The position numbers and the translations under genes were made by a program. 64,000 nt of DNA from SAR202 cluster bacterium bin90 (GTDB lineage: Bacteria > Chloroflexota > Dehalococcoidia > Lucifugimonadales > JADFKI01): assembly GCA_002238855.1 (NCBI GenBank), contig MPND01000002.1:85431-149430 (forward strand), in the 5' to 3' direction. This document shows positions 25,826-34,605 of the stretch, in pieces. Within the stretch, counting starts at the first letter, position 1, and every line of letters begins with the position of its first letter. The notes under the pieces are model-generated. The model was given only the letters and a program-made list of their open reading frames with translations, ran no database searches and was not told the origin of the DNA.

Positions 25826-27157
25826 TCAGTCTCCCGCTGCGGGACTCTGGGCGGCTTCGTCAGCCTCCCAGTCCGGAATCAGCAGCTTGTCCGTTGGCTC
25901 CAGCACCAGTATGTTCAGCGCACCGGCAAGACTGGTCGCTATCGAAATCCACAGCGCCACATTGTAGTTGCCGAATATGTCGAATATCGGCCCGCCAATC
26001 CAGCCGCCCAGCGCCATCCCAAGACCTGCGCCCAACATCTGCACGCCATACGGCGCCCCCGTCGGCGCATGCCCATAGTACCGCCTGTTCAGTATCGGGA
26101 CCCCGCCCGTCTCGCCGCCGTATCCGATGCCGAATATCACCGCGAACAGGTAGAACATCCAAAGATCGTGCGTCCAGAACAGCATCAGCACAAGAATGCC
26201 CTGCGCCGCAAAGAAGATGAACATCACCGTCCTCGTGCCTATGGTGTCGCACATAATCGGCACGAATACCCGTGAAATCACGCTGACCGCGGACAGAACC
26301 GTGAGCACGCCCGCCGCCTGCACCAGCGTCAGCCCCTCCTTGACAGCCAGCGGCACGATGTACACGAGAATGATCGCGTGCCCCACGCATCCCAGGAAGT
26401 GAATGGAGCTCATATTCCAGAATGCGGCGGTCTTCCGCATATAGCCGTTGAAGAGCTTAGTTCGCGTCGGATCGCTCTCACGCTTCCGTACTTCCCTATC
26501 CCCAGGTCTGTACCCATACGGCTGAATGCCCTTGTCCGCCGGGGTGTCTCGGAACAACCCGATCAGCAAGAACATGATCGCCGCCGACCCAACTCCTAGG
26601 GCAATGAAGCCGTTCTGCCAGCCCATCCCTTCGAGCAGCAGGCTCACGACCACGGCGGCAAGTGCCGGTCCAAGCCCCCACGACGCCATTATCAGGCCCA
26701 TGCCTATACCCAGGTGCCGCCGGAACCAGTACATCGCCGCGGGTATCAGCGGAACGAGAAATATCGCCTGCGCGGTGCCAAGCAGCACACCGAAATACAG
26801 GTACAACTCCCAGATTGTGCTTATGAATCCGGTAAGCAGCATCCCCGCAAGGAACATCGCCGTACCGACGACCATCGCCTTGCGCGCGCCAAATCGGTCG
26901 CCGAACCACCCCGCAAACGGCGAAGCCAAGGCCGTCACCACGCTCGAAATCGCGTATGCGAGCGTAATACTGCCCTGGCTCCATTGGAATGTCTGCTCTA
27001 GCGGCTCGATGAACACGCCAAAAGCCATGCGGATGGACGTGCCGACCATCTGCATTACGGCGATGACGGTTACAATGACCCAGACATAGTGAGGGTAAAT
27101 GACGCGCCCGTAATTCAATTGCGGGCCCGTCGTGGACGGCTCGGTTTGTCTTGCCAT
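25826..27157 (-). CDS. MFS transporter (oxalate/formate or monocarboxylate-porter like)
   Basis: A 443-residue major facilitator with about 12 transmembrane segments. The N-terminal half has FGVFIEPLEQTFQWSQGSIT, GWFGDRFGARKAMVVGT and the second half GGVPILNRRYYG, typical of the OFA/MCT-like branch that moves carboxylates. It lacks a signal peptide, as usual. Probably takes up or exports an organic acid. It precedes a small hypothetical gene by 18 bases on the same strand. Confidence 0.87.
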   Translation of the reverse strand: MARQTEPSTTGPQLNYGRVIYPHYVWVIVTVIAVMQMVGTSIRMAFGVFIEPLEQTFQWSQGSITLAYAISSVVTALASPFAGWFGDRFGARKAMVVGTAMFLAGMLLTGFISTIWELYLYFGVLLGTAQAIFLVPLIPAAMYWFRRHLGIGMGLIMASWGLGPALAAVVVSLLLEGMGWQNGFIALGVGSAAIMFLLIGLFRDTPADKGIQPYGYRPGDREVRKRESDPTRTKLFNGYMRKTAAFWNMSSIHFLGCVGHAIILVYIVPLAVKEGLTLVQAAGVLTVLSAVSVISRVFVPIMCDTIGTRTVMFIFFAAQGILVLMLFWTHDLWMFYLFAVIFGIGYGGETGGVPILNRRYYGHAPTGAPYGVQMLGAGLGMALGGWIGGPIFDIFGNYNVALWISIATSLAGALNILVLEPTDKLLIPDWEADEAAQSPAAGD

Positions 27158-27175
27158 ATGGCTAAATCTGGGTCC

Positions 27176-27490
27176 TTAATGTAACGGACATGCTACGAGG
27201 AAAAATCTCTCCCACGCCTGCCCTTCGACTGCATTGCCGTTCTGTAGTGCGCCGCCCGCAGCGCCCTGACCAATCGCGCCCGACAGCCCTGTGCCTACGG
27301 ACGAGCCTGTATTAGTTCGGAAATCAAACTGCTGGACGTTCTGTGCTGTCGCCGGATTTCCCCTTGCGTCTATCCGCGCGTCGGCAGCCCACGCACCAAA
27401 GTATATGGTCAGCGCGAGGCTGATTGCGACGACCGCGACAAATTGCACGGGCATCCCAAACAAGCGCATATCATTCAAGCGCGATTCCAC
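27176..27490 (-). CDS. Small hypothetical protein with one membrane segment
   Basis: A 104-residue frame with an N-terminal hydrophobic helix (MPVQFVAVVAISLALTIYFG) followed by a Gly/Ala/Asn-rich region (GLSGAIGQGAAGGALQNGN) and no recognised domain. It ends 18 bases upstream of the MFS gene on the same strand, which argues for a real gene in the same operon. Starts at 27490 or 27469 are both possible. I do not recognise a family. Confidence 0.4.
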   Translation of the reverse strand: MESRLNDMRLFGMPVQFVAVVAISLALTIYFGAWAADARIDARGNPATAQNVQQFDFRTNTGSSVGTGLSGAIGQGAAGGALQNGNAVEGQAWERFFLVACPLH

Positions 27491-27550
27491 TGCACTGCCT
27501 TCCAGGCGATCAGTCAGGAATTCCTGTCATTCCTGATTACTATCGTTGGC

Positions 27551-28024
27551 TTAGTTCGGCACCGCTGCTTCAGCGATCGACATCAGCTCCTCATCCGTCA
27601 TATCCAGCTCGATGTGGTCACCATGCGGCTGCGGCACTTCCAGACCCGTCTTGTAATAGACCTCAAGTGTATTGCCCTCAGGGTCGTCAGCATACATCCC
27701 GAAAGCATTTCCGTGGCTCACGATGCGCTGGATATTGACACCTTCGGCATTGAACGTGCGATAGAAGTCCTTCAATTCACCGATCGTTTCCACAGTAAAG
27801 GAAATCTGCTGCACCAGTTTCGCGTCTGATGGCACATCGCGTCCCTCCATCAGCACGAACTCATGATGCTCGACATCAGGATTCGCGCTCAGGAACACCA
27901 TCCCGCGCTGTTCCAGGTCCTCGTCTGTAATCTCCAGTCCCATCACCCGCGAATAAAAGTCCCGCTGACCCATCAGGTCATTAACATAGATTCCCACATG
28001 TCCAAGTCCGCTTACCTTAGCCAT
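27551..28024 (-). CDS. VOC-family protein, extradiol dioxygenase-like
   Basis: A 157-residue vicinal-oxygen-chelate protein with two beta-alpha-beta-beta-beta units. It begins VSGLGHVGIYVNDL (first metal His) and carries NTLEVYYKTG (metal Glu) near the end; the stretch EHHEFVLMEG could offer the middle His. It is like single-subunit catechol 2,3-dioxygenases or glyoxalases. Substrate unknown. About 60 bases upstream of the small hypothetical gene on the same strand. Confidence 0.82.
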   Translation of the reverse strand: MAKVSGLGHVGIYVNDLMGQRDFYSRVMGLEITDEDLEQRGMVFLSANPDVEHHEFVLMEGRDVPSDAKLVQQISFTVETIGELKDFYRTFNAEGVNIQRIVSHGNAFGMYADDPEGNTLEVYYKTGLEVPQPHGDHIELDMTDEELMSIAEAAVPN

Positions 28025-28155
28025 ATTAACCTCCCCGTTCGAGTCTATTGCCCTGTCTTGCCTTCATTCATCAATCGACGCTCAATACTCATCAAGCCGA
28101 TTGTAACATCATTGTAAAGTGGTATAACAGTTCAAACTCTGCTTTCCGACAATCC

Positions 28156-28833
28156 CTAAGCTGTCGGTACCGCCTCGCACTCCAGCCGTTGCAGCAACTC
28201 TCCGAGCGGCACATCGAGGAGAGAGTTAAGCCTTATGTCCGCAGCGCCAAAGTCCATACCCTTCGTCATCGGGTTCGGAACGACTACGCAGTGGAGGCCC
28301 GCAGCCTTCGCGGCAGTGAGGCCATTCGCAGAATCCTCAATCGCCAGGGCTTTCCTCGGCTGCACACCAAGTCTGCCCACAGCCATCGTGTAAAGCTCCG
28401 GGTCCGGCTTGGCATTCTTCACATCCCCGGCGTCCAGCACGAATTCGAAGAATCTCAACAAGCCGCGTCCCTTGAGATGTCCCGCAGCCCATCCGGGAGA
28501 CGAACTTGATGCTACCGCCAACTTCATCCCCATATCCTTCGCGGAATGAAGATAGTCCTCCACACCGGGAAGAACGGGATTGCTCTCGATGCGCTCCAGG
28601 TAACGTCGGCGCATCAGCGGCCTGACTACTTCACGATCGATTGCCTGCCCAGATAGCTCAGCGAGGTGACCATAAATGTCAAAGTCCCGGCTGTAGCGCC
28701 CAATGGAATACTCCCACGTACGCCGCTCCAGCTTCACGCCGTGCGATTCGAAAATCTCCTTCCATGAATCGAACTCCGGCGTTTCCGTGTCAATTATCAG
28801 TCCGTCAAAATCAAAGACGATAGCCTCTATCAA
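28156..28833 (-). CDS. HAD-superfamily hydrolase (phosphoglycolate phosphatase/beta-PGM like)
   Basis: A 225-residue HAD phosphatase. Motif I VFDFDGLIIDTETPEFDSWK holds the nucleophile Asp, motif II LAVASSSSPGW the Ser, motif III/IV GDVKNAKPDPELY and ALAIEDSANGLTAAKAAG follow. A cap of subtype I lies between I and II. Start is a TTG at 28833. The substrate is likely a small phosphorylated sugar or glycolate. No operon partner is close. Confidence 0.88.
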   Translation of the reverse strand: MIEAIVFDFDGLIIDTETPEFDSWKEIFESHGVKLERRTWEYSIGRYSRDFDIYGHLAELSGQAIDREVVRPLMRRRYLERIESNPVLPGVEDYLHSAKDMGMKLAVASSSSPGWAAGHLKGRGLLRFFEFVLDAGDVKNAKPDPELYTMAVGRLGVQPRKALAIEDSANGLTAAKAAGLHCVVVPNPMTKGMDFGAADIRLNSLLDVPLGELLQRLECEAVPTA

Positions 28834-28932
28834 GTCACATGCCTCTCGGAAAAAGTCCGCAACCAGTATATCACCAGGCGTCCCGCCCCATTGAAGGCGC
28901 GACCTAACATGTCTGCTTGCTCAAAAGACATC

Positions 28933-28961
28933 TTGACAGCATGAACATCCGTGCTTATAAT
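28933..28961 (+). promoter_or_regulatory. Consensus promoter giving a leaderless transcript
   Basis: TTGACA (28933-28938) and TATAAT (28956-28961) are perfect matches 17 bases apart. The ATG at 28970 begins eight bases after the -10, which is where transcription should start, so the mRNA would have almost no leader and no ribosome site. The same block, with few changes, precedes the paralogue at 63763. Confidence 0.75.
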
Positions 28962-28969
28962 GCGAACAT

Positions 28970-29956
28970 ATGGTCACACAACTGGAACACCCTACAGAAG
29001 AGCAGACAGCCCACATCAGCTTCGCGGAGTCGCTGAAAAGACACGTCATCGAGCAAACCGACAACGGCAGGCGCATCATCGAAAGCGTAGTCTCCATCAT
29101 GGAAGGCAATGCACCCAAATGCACCCCTTGGCACCAGCTCGAAGCAGCCAGACTCCTGGACAAGCTCGGCTCTGGAGAACCCCCGGCAAAGAAGTCCCAT
29201 CCCCGCACGGCAGAGGCAACAATCACCCAGTCACTCTCGACAGCCGACCATAAGCCCCCTCTCCCCGCGGGAGAGGGTTGGGGTGAGGGGGAAGACTCCT
29301 CCCACCTTGCTTGCCCATCCTGTTCATCTATGTCCGATGAACTCATCAAGCTCAACAAGAGACTCGTCAGCCAGATCAGAATTGCAACCCACGACGGCGC
29401 ATCTATGATCAGGAACCTTGTGGACATCATGGAGGGCGACGAGCCACACACAAGGGGCAAAGACAGGATAGACGCAATACAGATACTCCTGCGCCTCTGC
29501 TACGACAACCCGGCACAGCCCGACCCTGAATTCATGATGTTTTACGCACCCTGCCACCCCGACTGCCTCTGCGCCTGCAAAGACCTCCCGGAAGATCACC
29601 CGGAAGTCGTCAAAGCGCACACCCCTCCGACTGCAGAGCAGCGCGAGCAGTGGGCAAAGGAGCAGGCACAGCAGGAGATCTGGGACAAGCGCACTGACGA
29701 ATTGATCGAGCGCAAGATGCGGGCGAAAAAGCAGAAGCAGTTAGAGCATTTCTACTCCCCCGATGCAATGGACGACCGACGCATCGAGCGCGAAGAACTC
29801 CGCAAGAACCGCCAGCTAAAGCGAGAACAGGAAAAGGAGAGCCGCCGAGAACTCAGGGAGCGGATATCCCGCGAATCCCGCTTCGACACCTGGCAATACG
29901 ACCAGCAACAGCAAGAAAAACAACAACAGGACCGCGAGCGCGCCCGCAGTCCATAA
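28970..29956 (+). CDS. Unrecognised protein with two DNGR-type repeats and charged tail
   Basis: A 328-residue protein. Repeat 1 (residues 18-67: FAESLKRHVIEQTDNGRRII, then MEGN, then WHQLEAARLLDKLG) and repeat 2 (127-176: IATHDGASMIRNL, VDIMEGDE, RIDAIQILLRL) are joined by a linker that includes PPLPAGEGWGEG (residues 97-108), encoded by a dispersed GC-rich repeat. A cysteine cluster APCHPDCLCACKD (193-205) and a highly charged Glu/Arg/Gln-rich tail follow, probably helical. The paralogue 62897..63763 shares the architecture. I recognise no family; the repeat helices with AxxLLxxLG resemble small DNA-binding or packaging modules, but no function is assigned. Confidence 0.7.
   Translation: MVTQLEHPTEEQTAHISFAESLKRHVIEQTDNGRRIIESVVSIMEGNAPKCTPWHQLEAARLLDKLGSGEPPAKKSHPRTAEATITQSLSTADHKPPLPAGEGWGEGEDSSHLACPSCSSMSDELIKLNKRLVSQIRIATHDGASMIRNLVDIMEGDEPHTRGKDRIDAIQILLRLCYDNPAQPDPEFMMFYAPCHPDCLCACKDLPEDHPEVVKAHTPPTAEQREQWAKEQAQQEIWDKRTDELIERKMRAKKQKQLEHFYSPDAMDDRRIEREELRKNRQLKREQEKESRRELRERISRESRFDTWQYDQQQQEKQQQDRERARSP
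29255..29293 (+). repeat. Dispersed GC-rich repeat, family B, inside a gene
   Basis: CCCCCTCTCCCCGCGGGAGAGG followed by GTTGGGGTGAGGGG. It lies in frame inside 28970..29956 and codes for the linker PPLPAGEGWGEG. Other copies are at 29988 and, reversed, at 62763. The conserved 17-base tail at 29317-29333 is also in the gene. Confidence 0.8.
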
Positions 29957-29987
29957 CCCAATGAAGTCCGTTCCCCATTGAAAAAGT

Positions 29988-30023
29988 CCCCTCTCCCCAG
30001 GGGAGAGGGTTAGGGTGAGGGGA
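29988..30023 (+). repeat. Dispersed GC-rich repeat, family B, copy 2
   Basis: CCCCTCTCCCCAGGGGAGAGGG then TTAGGGTGAGGGG. It is 30 bases after the stop of 28970..29956, in the spacer before a PH-like membrane protein gene. Confidence 0.85.
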
Positions 30024-30127
30024 AAATCCCCAACACAATGCATAACAGAATTTCCCACAATCCTGCGCCCCGTTGACACCTTGGTTATAATGACACGAGC
30101 AAATCCAAGGTTTGATGGTGAGAAGCA

Positions 30128-30613
30128 ATGCCCTCCATTCAGCTCAACCTTCGCAGCGACGAAGAGATAATCGGCGAGGCCGACTGGGCCGTACTGACCA
30201 ACCAGCGCCTCGTCGCGGGACTCAACAGGAAAGATCGTACCGAGATTACCGACGAGGCAGAACTCTCCGACATAGTCAGCTTCAAGATGTCCAACGGCGG
30301 GCAGGAGAGCCGAATGCAAACCGGCCTGAAGTTCCTCGCCGCCGGTGCCGCCATCACAGTACTCCAGATAATCTTCGCCGACCTGTTGCCCTCACGGCAG
30401 ATCGTTGAGACGGTCCTGTTCCTGCTCGGCGCCGCGGGCGTGCTACTGGGCTTCTACCTGGTCATCGGCAGCGTCATGCGTATCAAACCCTTCACGGTTG
30501 TCGTGTTCACCGTTGTCGGCGCCCGCGACATACCCGTCCACTTCCCCGGTCAGAATAACCCTGATGCCGACCGCATGGCGAACTCGTTCACAAGAGCAAA
30601 GCGCGGTCTCTGA
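30128..30613 (+). CDS. Predicted membrane protein with PH-like domain
   Basis: A 161-residue protein. The N-terminal half (EIIGEADWAVLTNQRLVAGL to ELSDIVSFKMSNGG) resembles bacterial PH-like domains with the LTNQRL motif. Two hydrophobic segments follow (LKFLAAGAAITVLQIIFADL and VETVLFLLGAAGVLLGFYLV). It is probably an inner-membrane protein. GAGAAG precedes the ATG. Function unknown; a TATAAT at 30086-30091 may be its promoter. Confidence 0.65.
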   Translation: MPSIQLNLRSDEEIIGEADWAVLTNQRLVAGLNRKDRTEITDEAELSDIVSFKMSNGGQESRMQTGLKFLAAGAAITVLQIIFADLLPSRQIVETVLFLLGAAGVLLGFYLVIGSVMRIKPFTVVVFTVVGARDIPVHFPGQNNPDADRMANSFTRAKRGL

Positions 30614-30630
30614 CCGCCCCCATCCGAACC

Positions 30631-32112
30631 CTACTGTGCGTCGATGTCAGTTACGGGATTCTCCGGCCGCAGTGCCGATATTACCAGGGCAGCGAACATC
30701 ACCACCGCCGCCGCAGTGAATGCCCGGCTCATCCCCTCGATGAACACCAGCCGCACCGCGTGTCCACCCGCCTCAGTCACAGCCGACAGGTCCGGCGCGA
30801 ATCCCTGGGACGACATCGTGAATACTACAATCGCGGTGAAAATCGCTATCCCGCTCAGCCCGGCCGATGTCCGCACGAGATTCAGGAACGCCGACGCAAC
30901 GCTGAATTTTCGGCTGTCTATCGATGTCATGATCGCGCTAGTATTCGGAGAGGAAAACAGCCCAATCCCCGTCCCTTCGATCACGATACTGATCATGACC
31001 CTAAGCTGCGAGGAGTCTTCATTTAGCGCCGCGAACATCAGCATTCCCACGGTCGTCAGCACCATCCCGGCAACTGTCAGCCAGCGCGTGCCGATCCTGT
31101 CGGACAGCCTACCACTGAGAGGTCCCCACACGGCAATCGCTATGGAACCCGGCACCATCAGCAACCCCGCCCTGCTAGGTTCCATTCCCAGACCCTGCAC
31201 AAGGTAGAATGGCATAATGAAGTACACCGCAGACCCGGCGAGGAACGACAGAAAGCGCGCCGACACGCCCAGCGTGAACACCTTGCTATTGAAGAAGCTC
31301 AGGTCCAGCATCGGCGCCTCCGCCCTGCCCTCCCACCAGATGAATGCTATGAGCGCAATCACGGCAACCCCAAGCCCCGCAAGAATCGCAGGCGAGTCCC
31401 AGCCAAGCTTGTGTCCATTCGTGATTGAAAGCAGGAAACTGACCAGCACAACCGCCGAAAGTGCCGCGCCCGTCCAGTCAAAGCTGGTCCTGTTAGTATC
31501 TCCGGCCTGCTCGCCGATGCCTCTCCGCAAGACCAGCGAAGCAAGCACCAAAGCGACAATACCTACGCACAAGCTCGACGCGAATATAGACCGCCATCCA
31601 AGCAGACTCACCAGAGTCCCGCCGATGACAGGCCCGCCAACCGCCCCCGCCCCTATGATTGACATATATAGCCCAATGGCTTTGCCGCGCTCCTTCTCCG
31701 GGAAGATGTCCGCAACCATCGCCATCCCGTTGGCTTCGATTCCGGCTACGCCGATCCCCTGGATTATCTTCGCCGCAATCAGCACAGGGAACGCAATCGC
31801 AGTCCCTCCGATAGCAGCCGCCACCACGAAGACGCCGAACCCAAGCATGAACACATGGGTCCGCCCAAAGATGTCCGACAGCCTGCCCACGGGCATGAAC
31901 ATCACGCTGGTGCTAAGCGTGAATCCAAGAGCGATCCACTGCGCCGATGGCAAGTCCGCGCCAAAATGCTCGGCGATGCGCGGCAGCGCGATGTTGACGC
32001 CCGACTGGTCCGTAACCGTGAGGAACAGCCCGAGCGCAACGGACGCAAACACCCACCACTTGTAGTTAGCGCTGCGAGTTATGCTCGAAACCGGACCGAG
32101 GGCTAGGTTCAT
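30631..32112 (-). CDS. MFS drug/multisubstrate exporter, DHA2-like
   Basis: A 493-residue major facilitator protein with about 14 transmembrane segments, typical of the EmrB/QacA group. Motif A is near PVGRLSDIFGRTHVFMLGFG, and motif C-like Gly/Pro pattern (GAVGGPVIGGTLVSLLGWR) marks an antiporter. It likely expels a toxic or hydrophobic compound with the proton gradient. It is 12 bases from the next gene downstream on the same strand (32125), so those two may be coupled. Substrate cannot be read. Confidence 0.87.
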   Translation of the reverse strand: MNLALGPVSSITRSANYKWWVFASVALGLFLTVTDQSGVNIALPRIAEHFGADLPSAQWIALGFTLSTSVMFMPVGRLSDIFGRTHVFMLGFGVFVVAAAIGGTAIAFPVLIAAKIIQGIGVAGIEANGMAMVADIFPEKERGKAIGLYMSIIGAGAVGGPVIGGTLVSLLGWRSIFASSLCVGIVALVLASLVLRRGIGEQAGDTNRTSFDWTGAALSAVVLVSFLLSITNGHKLGWDSPAILAGLGVAVIALIAFIWWEGRAEAPMLDLSFFNSKVFTLGVSARFLSFLAGSAVYFIMPFYLVQGLGMEPSRAGLLMVPGSIAIAVWGPLSGRLSDRIGTRWLTVAGMVLTTVGMLMFAALNEDSSQLRVMISIVIEGTGIGLFSSPNTSAIMTSIDSRKFSVASAFLNLVRTSAGLSGIAIFTAIVVFTMSSQGFAPDLSAVTEAGGHAVRLVFIEGMSRAFTAAAVVMFAALVISALRPENPVTDIDAQ

Positions 32113-32124
32113 TCAGGTAATGTA

Positions 32125-32493
32125 CTAATCAGACTCACCGGGAAGGAGGATCTTCCTCAGCGTATGCCTGCGATTGTGCGTATAGGGCCGAATTTCCTCA
32201 GGCCAGCGCCCTGACTCCGACGCCTCCATCCAGGCGTCGCTCGTGATGACATCCGCGCTCTCCACCTCGTAAATCGCGCTGTATGTTGGCTCGTCCTCGA
32301 CCACAATTGTCCGAAGCTCACCGCCAATTGCAAGCGTCAACTCCTGCCTCTTGAAGCGCGCAACCGACACAACTCCTGGAACCTTATTCAGCAAAGGCAC
32401 ATGCTCCTCGTCATAGACCTCGTTGAACAACGCCTCCTGCTCCTTCGGAATATCCATGCTCGCTGTGAAAAGATACCGTCCAGTTACTGGCAT
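32125..32493 (-). CDS. Small EthD/dabb-like hypothetical protein
   Basis: A 122-residue protein beginning MPVTGRYLFTASMDIPKEQE, with LFNEVYDEEHVPLLNKVPG, a pattern seen in ferredoxin-like EthD/DUF4286-type dimeric barrels (YDEEHVP). The ATG at 32493 has AAGGAG seven bases upstream. Reaction unknown; such proteins often accompany catabolic genes. It precedes the DHA2-like exporter on the same strand. Confidence 0.7.
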   Translation of the reverse strand: MPVTGRYLFTASMDIPKEQEALFNEVYDEEHVPLLNKVPGVVSVARFKRQELTLAIGGELRTIVVEDEPTYSAIYEVESADVITSDAWMEASESGRWPEEIRPYTHNRRHTLRKILLPGESD

Positions 32494-32674
32494 AACTTTC
32501 TCCTTCCCAGTGTTCGTATAGTGCGCGATTATAGCAGACTCGCCCTGCTCCAAATTGCCAGAGCCCGTCTATGGACATCTCTCCTGCCACTGGCAGCGCC
32601 TCGCACTTGACACTCCGCACCACTTCTCTACAATAAGCGGAAATCACGCCATTGACGCTTTTGGAGGCGCATTT

Positions 32675-33835
32675 ATGATTAATAGGTTCGGAAGCCTGTT
32701 CGCAGGCCACATCGACTTGGACGACATGGGCTTCGACGCCACACCGGCGAACGACCGCTTCTATTCCAACGAACGCCTTGCCTCTGTTTTCGACAAGACG
32801 GACGCAATCGCAACCACGATGGATAAGAAGGGCTACGACACTTTCTGGATGGCAGAGCACCACTTCCAGCGTGAGGGGTACGAGTGCATCGGCAATTTGT
32901 TGATGGAATCCGTCCATCTCTGCCACATCACCGACAACATCAAGATTGGCTGCGGCTTCAATATTGCTCCAATGTGGCACCCTTTGCGCCTCGCTGAGGA
33001 CTTCGCCACAGCTGACATTCTCACCAAGGGACGCACAATATTCGGTGTCGGCAGAGGCTACCACACCAGAGAAGTCGAAGTATTTGGAGCCCCGATGTTG
33101 GACGCGGATGCCAATAGGGACCTGTTCGAGGAGCAGGTTGACATCATGATGAAGGCGTTCAATAGCGAATCCTTCTCACACCAGGGCAAGAATTACACCA
33201 TACCACCGCGTGTTCCATACCGGGGCTACGAATTGGAAGAGATTACGCTCGTGCCGCGCCCGGTGAACTATCCTGTCGAATGCTGGCAGCCGGTGGTGAG
33301 CGCGAGCGATCGCGGCCTGCGCTTCATGGCAAAGCACGGCATCAAGGGCATAATCGGAGGCGGCGCAGCACCAGGTGGCGCACAGCAAAGCGTCGTCGAA
33401 GCATGGCAGAAGATTGAAGCCGAACACGGCAGGGAGACGGAGCTGGGTGGCAACCTCATCATCAGCTTCTCCGTGTATCTCGCCGAATCCACAGATCAGG
33501 GCATTCGCGAGGCTCGCTCGTTCTTCGAGGAAAACATGAAGATGTTCGCGCCGCTTGGCTTCGTGCGCGGACTGACGGACGACCAGATAGAAGCGCTTGG
33601 CGACCCCGACCGCGCTTATACGGCAAACCTGCCCACGCTTGAGCAGGGAGTCGAAGGCGGCTCGTGGCTGATAGGAACTCCCGAGCAGGTAACCGAGCAA
33701 CTCATGAGCATTCAGAAACAGTACCCGGGCCTAGAGGAAATCAATGTCGGAATGCCGGTCGGCACGCCGCAGTCAGTGATAATTGAGCAACTCGAACAGT
33801 TCGCGGAAGATGTCATGCCCGCCTTCAAGAATTAG
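32675..33835 (+). CDS. Luciferase-like (LLM) flavin-dependent oxidoreductase
   Basis: A 386-residue TIM-barrel flavin protein. It shows KKGYDTFWMAEHHFQREGYE, the motif NIAPMWHPLRLAEDFATADIL and KGRTIFGVGRGYHTREVEVF, typical of bacterial luciferase-family monooxygenases using FMNH2. Size fits. I prefer the ATG at 32675 with GGAGG seven bases before it. SAR202-type genomes often carry many paralogues of such monooxygenases for recalcitrant organic matter. The last 11 bases overlap the convergent coaE gene. Confidence 0.88.
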   Translation: MINRFGSLFAGHIDLDDMGFDATPANDRFYSNERLASVFDKTDAIATTMDKKGYDTFWMAEHHFQREGYECIGNLLMESVHLCHITDNIKIGCGFNIAPMWHPLRLAEDFATADILTKGRTIFGVGRGYHTREVEVFGAPMLDADANRDLFEEQVDIMMKAFNSESFSHQGKNYTIPPRVPYRGYELEEITLVPRPVNYPVECWQPVVSASDRGLRFMAKHGIKGIIGGGAAPGGAQQSVVEAWQKIEAEHGRETELGGNLIISFSVYLAESTDQGIREARSFFEENMKMFAPLGFVRGLTDDQIEALGDPDRAYTANLPTLEQGVEGGSWLIGTPEQVTEQLMSIQKQYPGLEEINVGMPVGTPQSVIIEQLEQFAEDVMPAFKN

Positions 33836-34499
33836 ACTGGGCAGCCCGCTGCTCCCACCAATCGTAGTATCCGGACACAGGAAGCCGTCCGTCCCTCGCT
33901 AGGCGGACGGTTTCCGCGTATGCGGCAGCCACTTGGTCGGTAAACTCGTCGAGGTCTCCATCGTTATGAAACACCCTGTCAGAAGCGGGTTCGCGGTCCT
34001 GCCACGCACGCTGGCTCGCAAGACGCTGGTCAGCTTCTTCCATCGTGAACCCGTTCCGCTGCATCAATCGCCTGCGCGCCGTGTCTTCGTCACAGGCAAA
34101 CAACCATACCGACTGGCACCACTGCCCGTAACCCGCCTCTATTAGGTTCACAGCCTCCAGCACCGCGACGTCGTTCTCGCCGAGTGTCATGTTCCATTCA
34201 TCCACAACGCCTTTCACGGCTTCCGCAATGTTGCCGATTGCTGTCGTCAACCTGTTCATCTCTTCAGGCTTCCCGAAGACCTTGGACCCCAGGATCTTTC
34301 GATCGATATAGCCGTCCGCTCCCACGATCTCCTCGCCGAATATCCCTACAATTCGGTCGAATGCCGGCTTCCCCGGGTCATACAGCCGGTGGACCAGTCG
34401 ATCTGCGTCCAGATGTTTTGCGCCTTGTGCCGCCATCAGAGCGCAGGCGCTGCTCTTACCCGTCGCTATGGATCCTGTGACTCCTATGATTAAGGGCAT
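33825..34499 (-). CDS. coaE: Dephospho-CoA kinase
   Basis: A 224-residue P-loop kinase that phosphorylates the ribose 3'-OH of dephospho-CoA, the last step of coenzyme A synthesis. It begins IIGVTGSIATGKSSACALM (Walker A) and has HLDADRLVHRLYDPG and the lid region CDEDTARRRLMQRNGFTMEE. It completes the pathway begun by panB-panC at 15.8-17.5 kb. It overlaps the convergent flavin oxidoreductase by 11 bases. Confidence 0.92.
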   Translation of the reverse strand: MPLIIGVTGSIATGKSSACALMAAQGAKHLDADRLVHRLYDPGKPAFDRIVGIFGEEIVGADGYIDRKILGSKVFGKPEEMNRLTTAIGNIAEAVKGVVDEWNMTLGENDVAVLEAVNLIEAGYGQWCQSVWLFACDEDTARRRLMQRNGFTMEEADQRLASQRAWQDREPASDRVFHNDGDLDEFTDQVAAAYAETVRLARDGRLPVSGYYDWWEQRAAQSNS

Positions 34500-34605
34500 C
34501 TCGTCATTCCTTTGGGTCCATAATTCTCCAAGTGTTATTATACGCAGGCAACAAATTATCCTATCTTATTGAGTCTGTCCATCTCACACTAAGGGGCATT
34601 CCTAA

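Noticed and set aside
30073..30091. A promoter from TTGACA (30073) and TATAAT (30086) before the PH-like gene
   Set aside because: Only seven bases separate the two boxes, far from the 16-18 needed; only the TATAAT could be used with an unseen -35.
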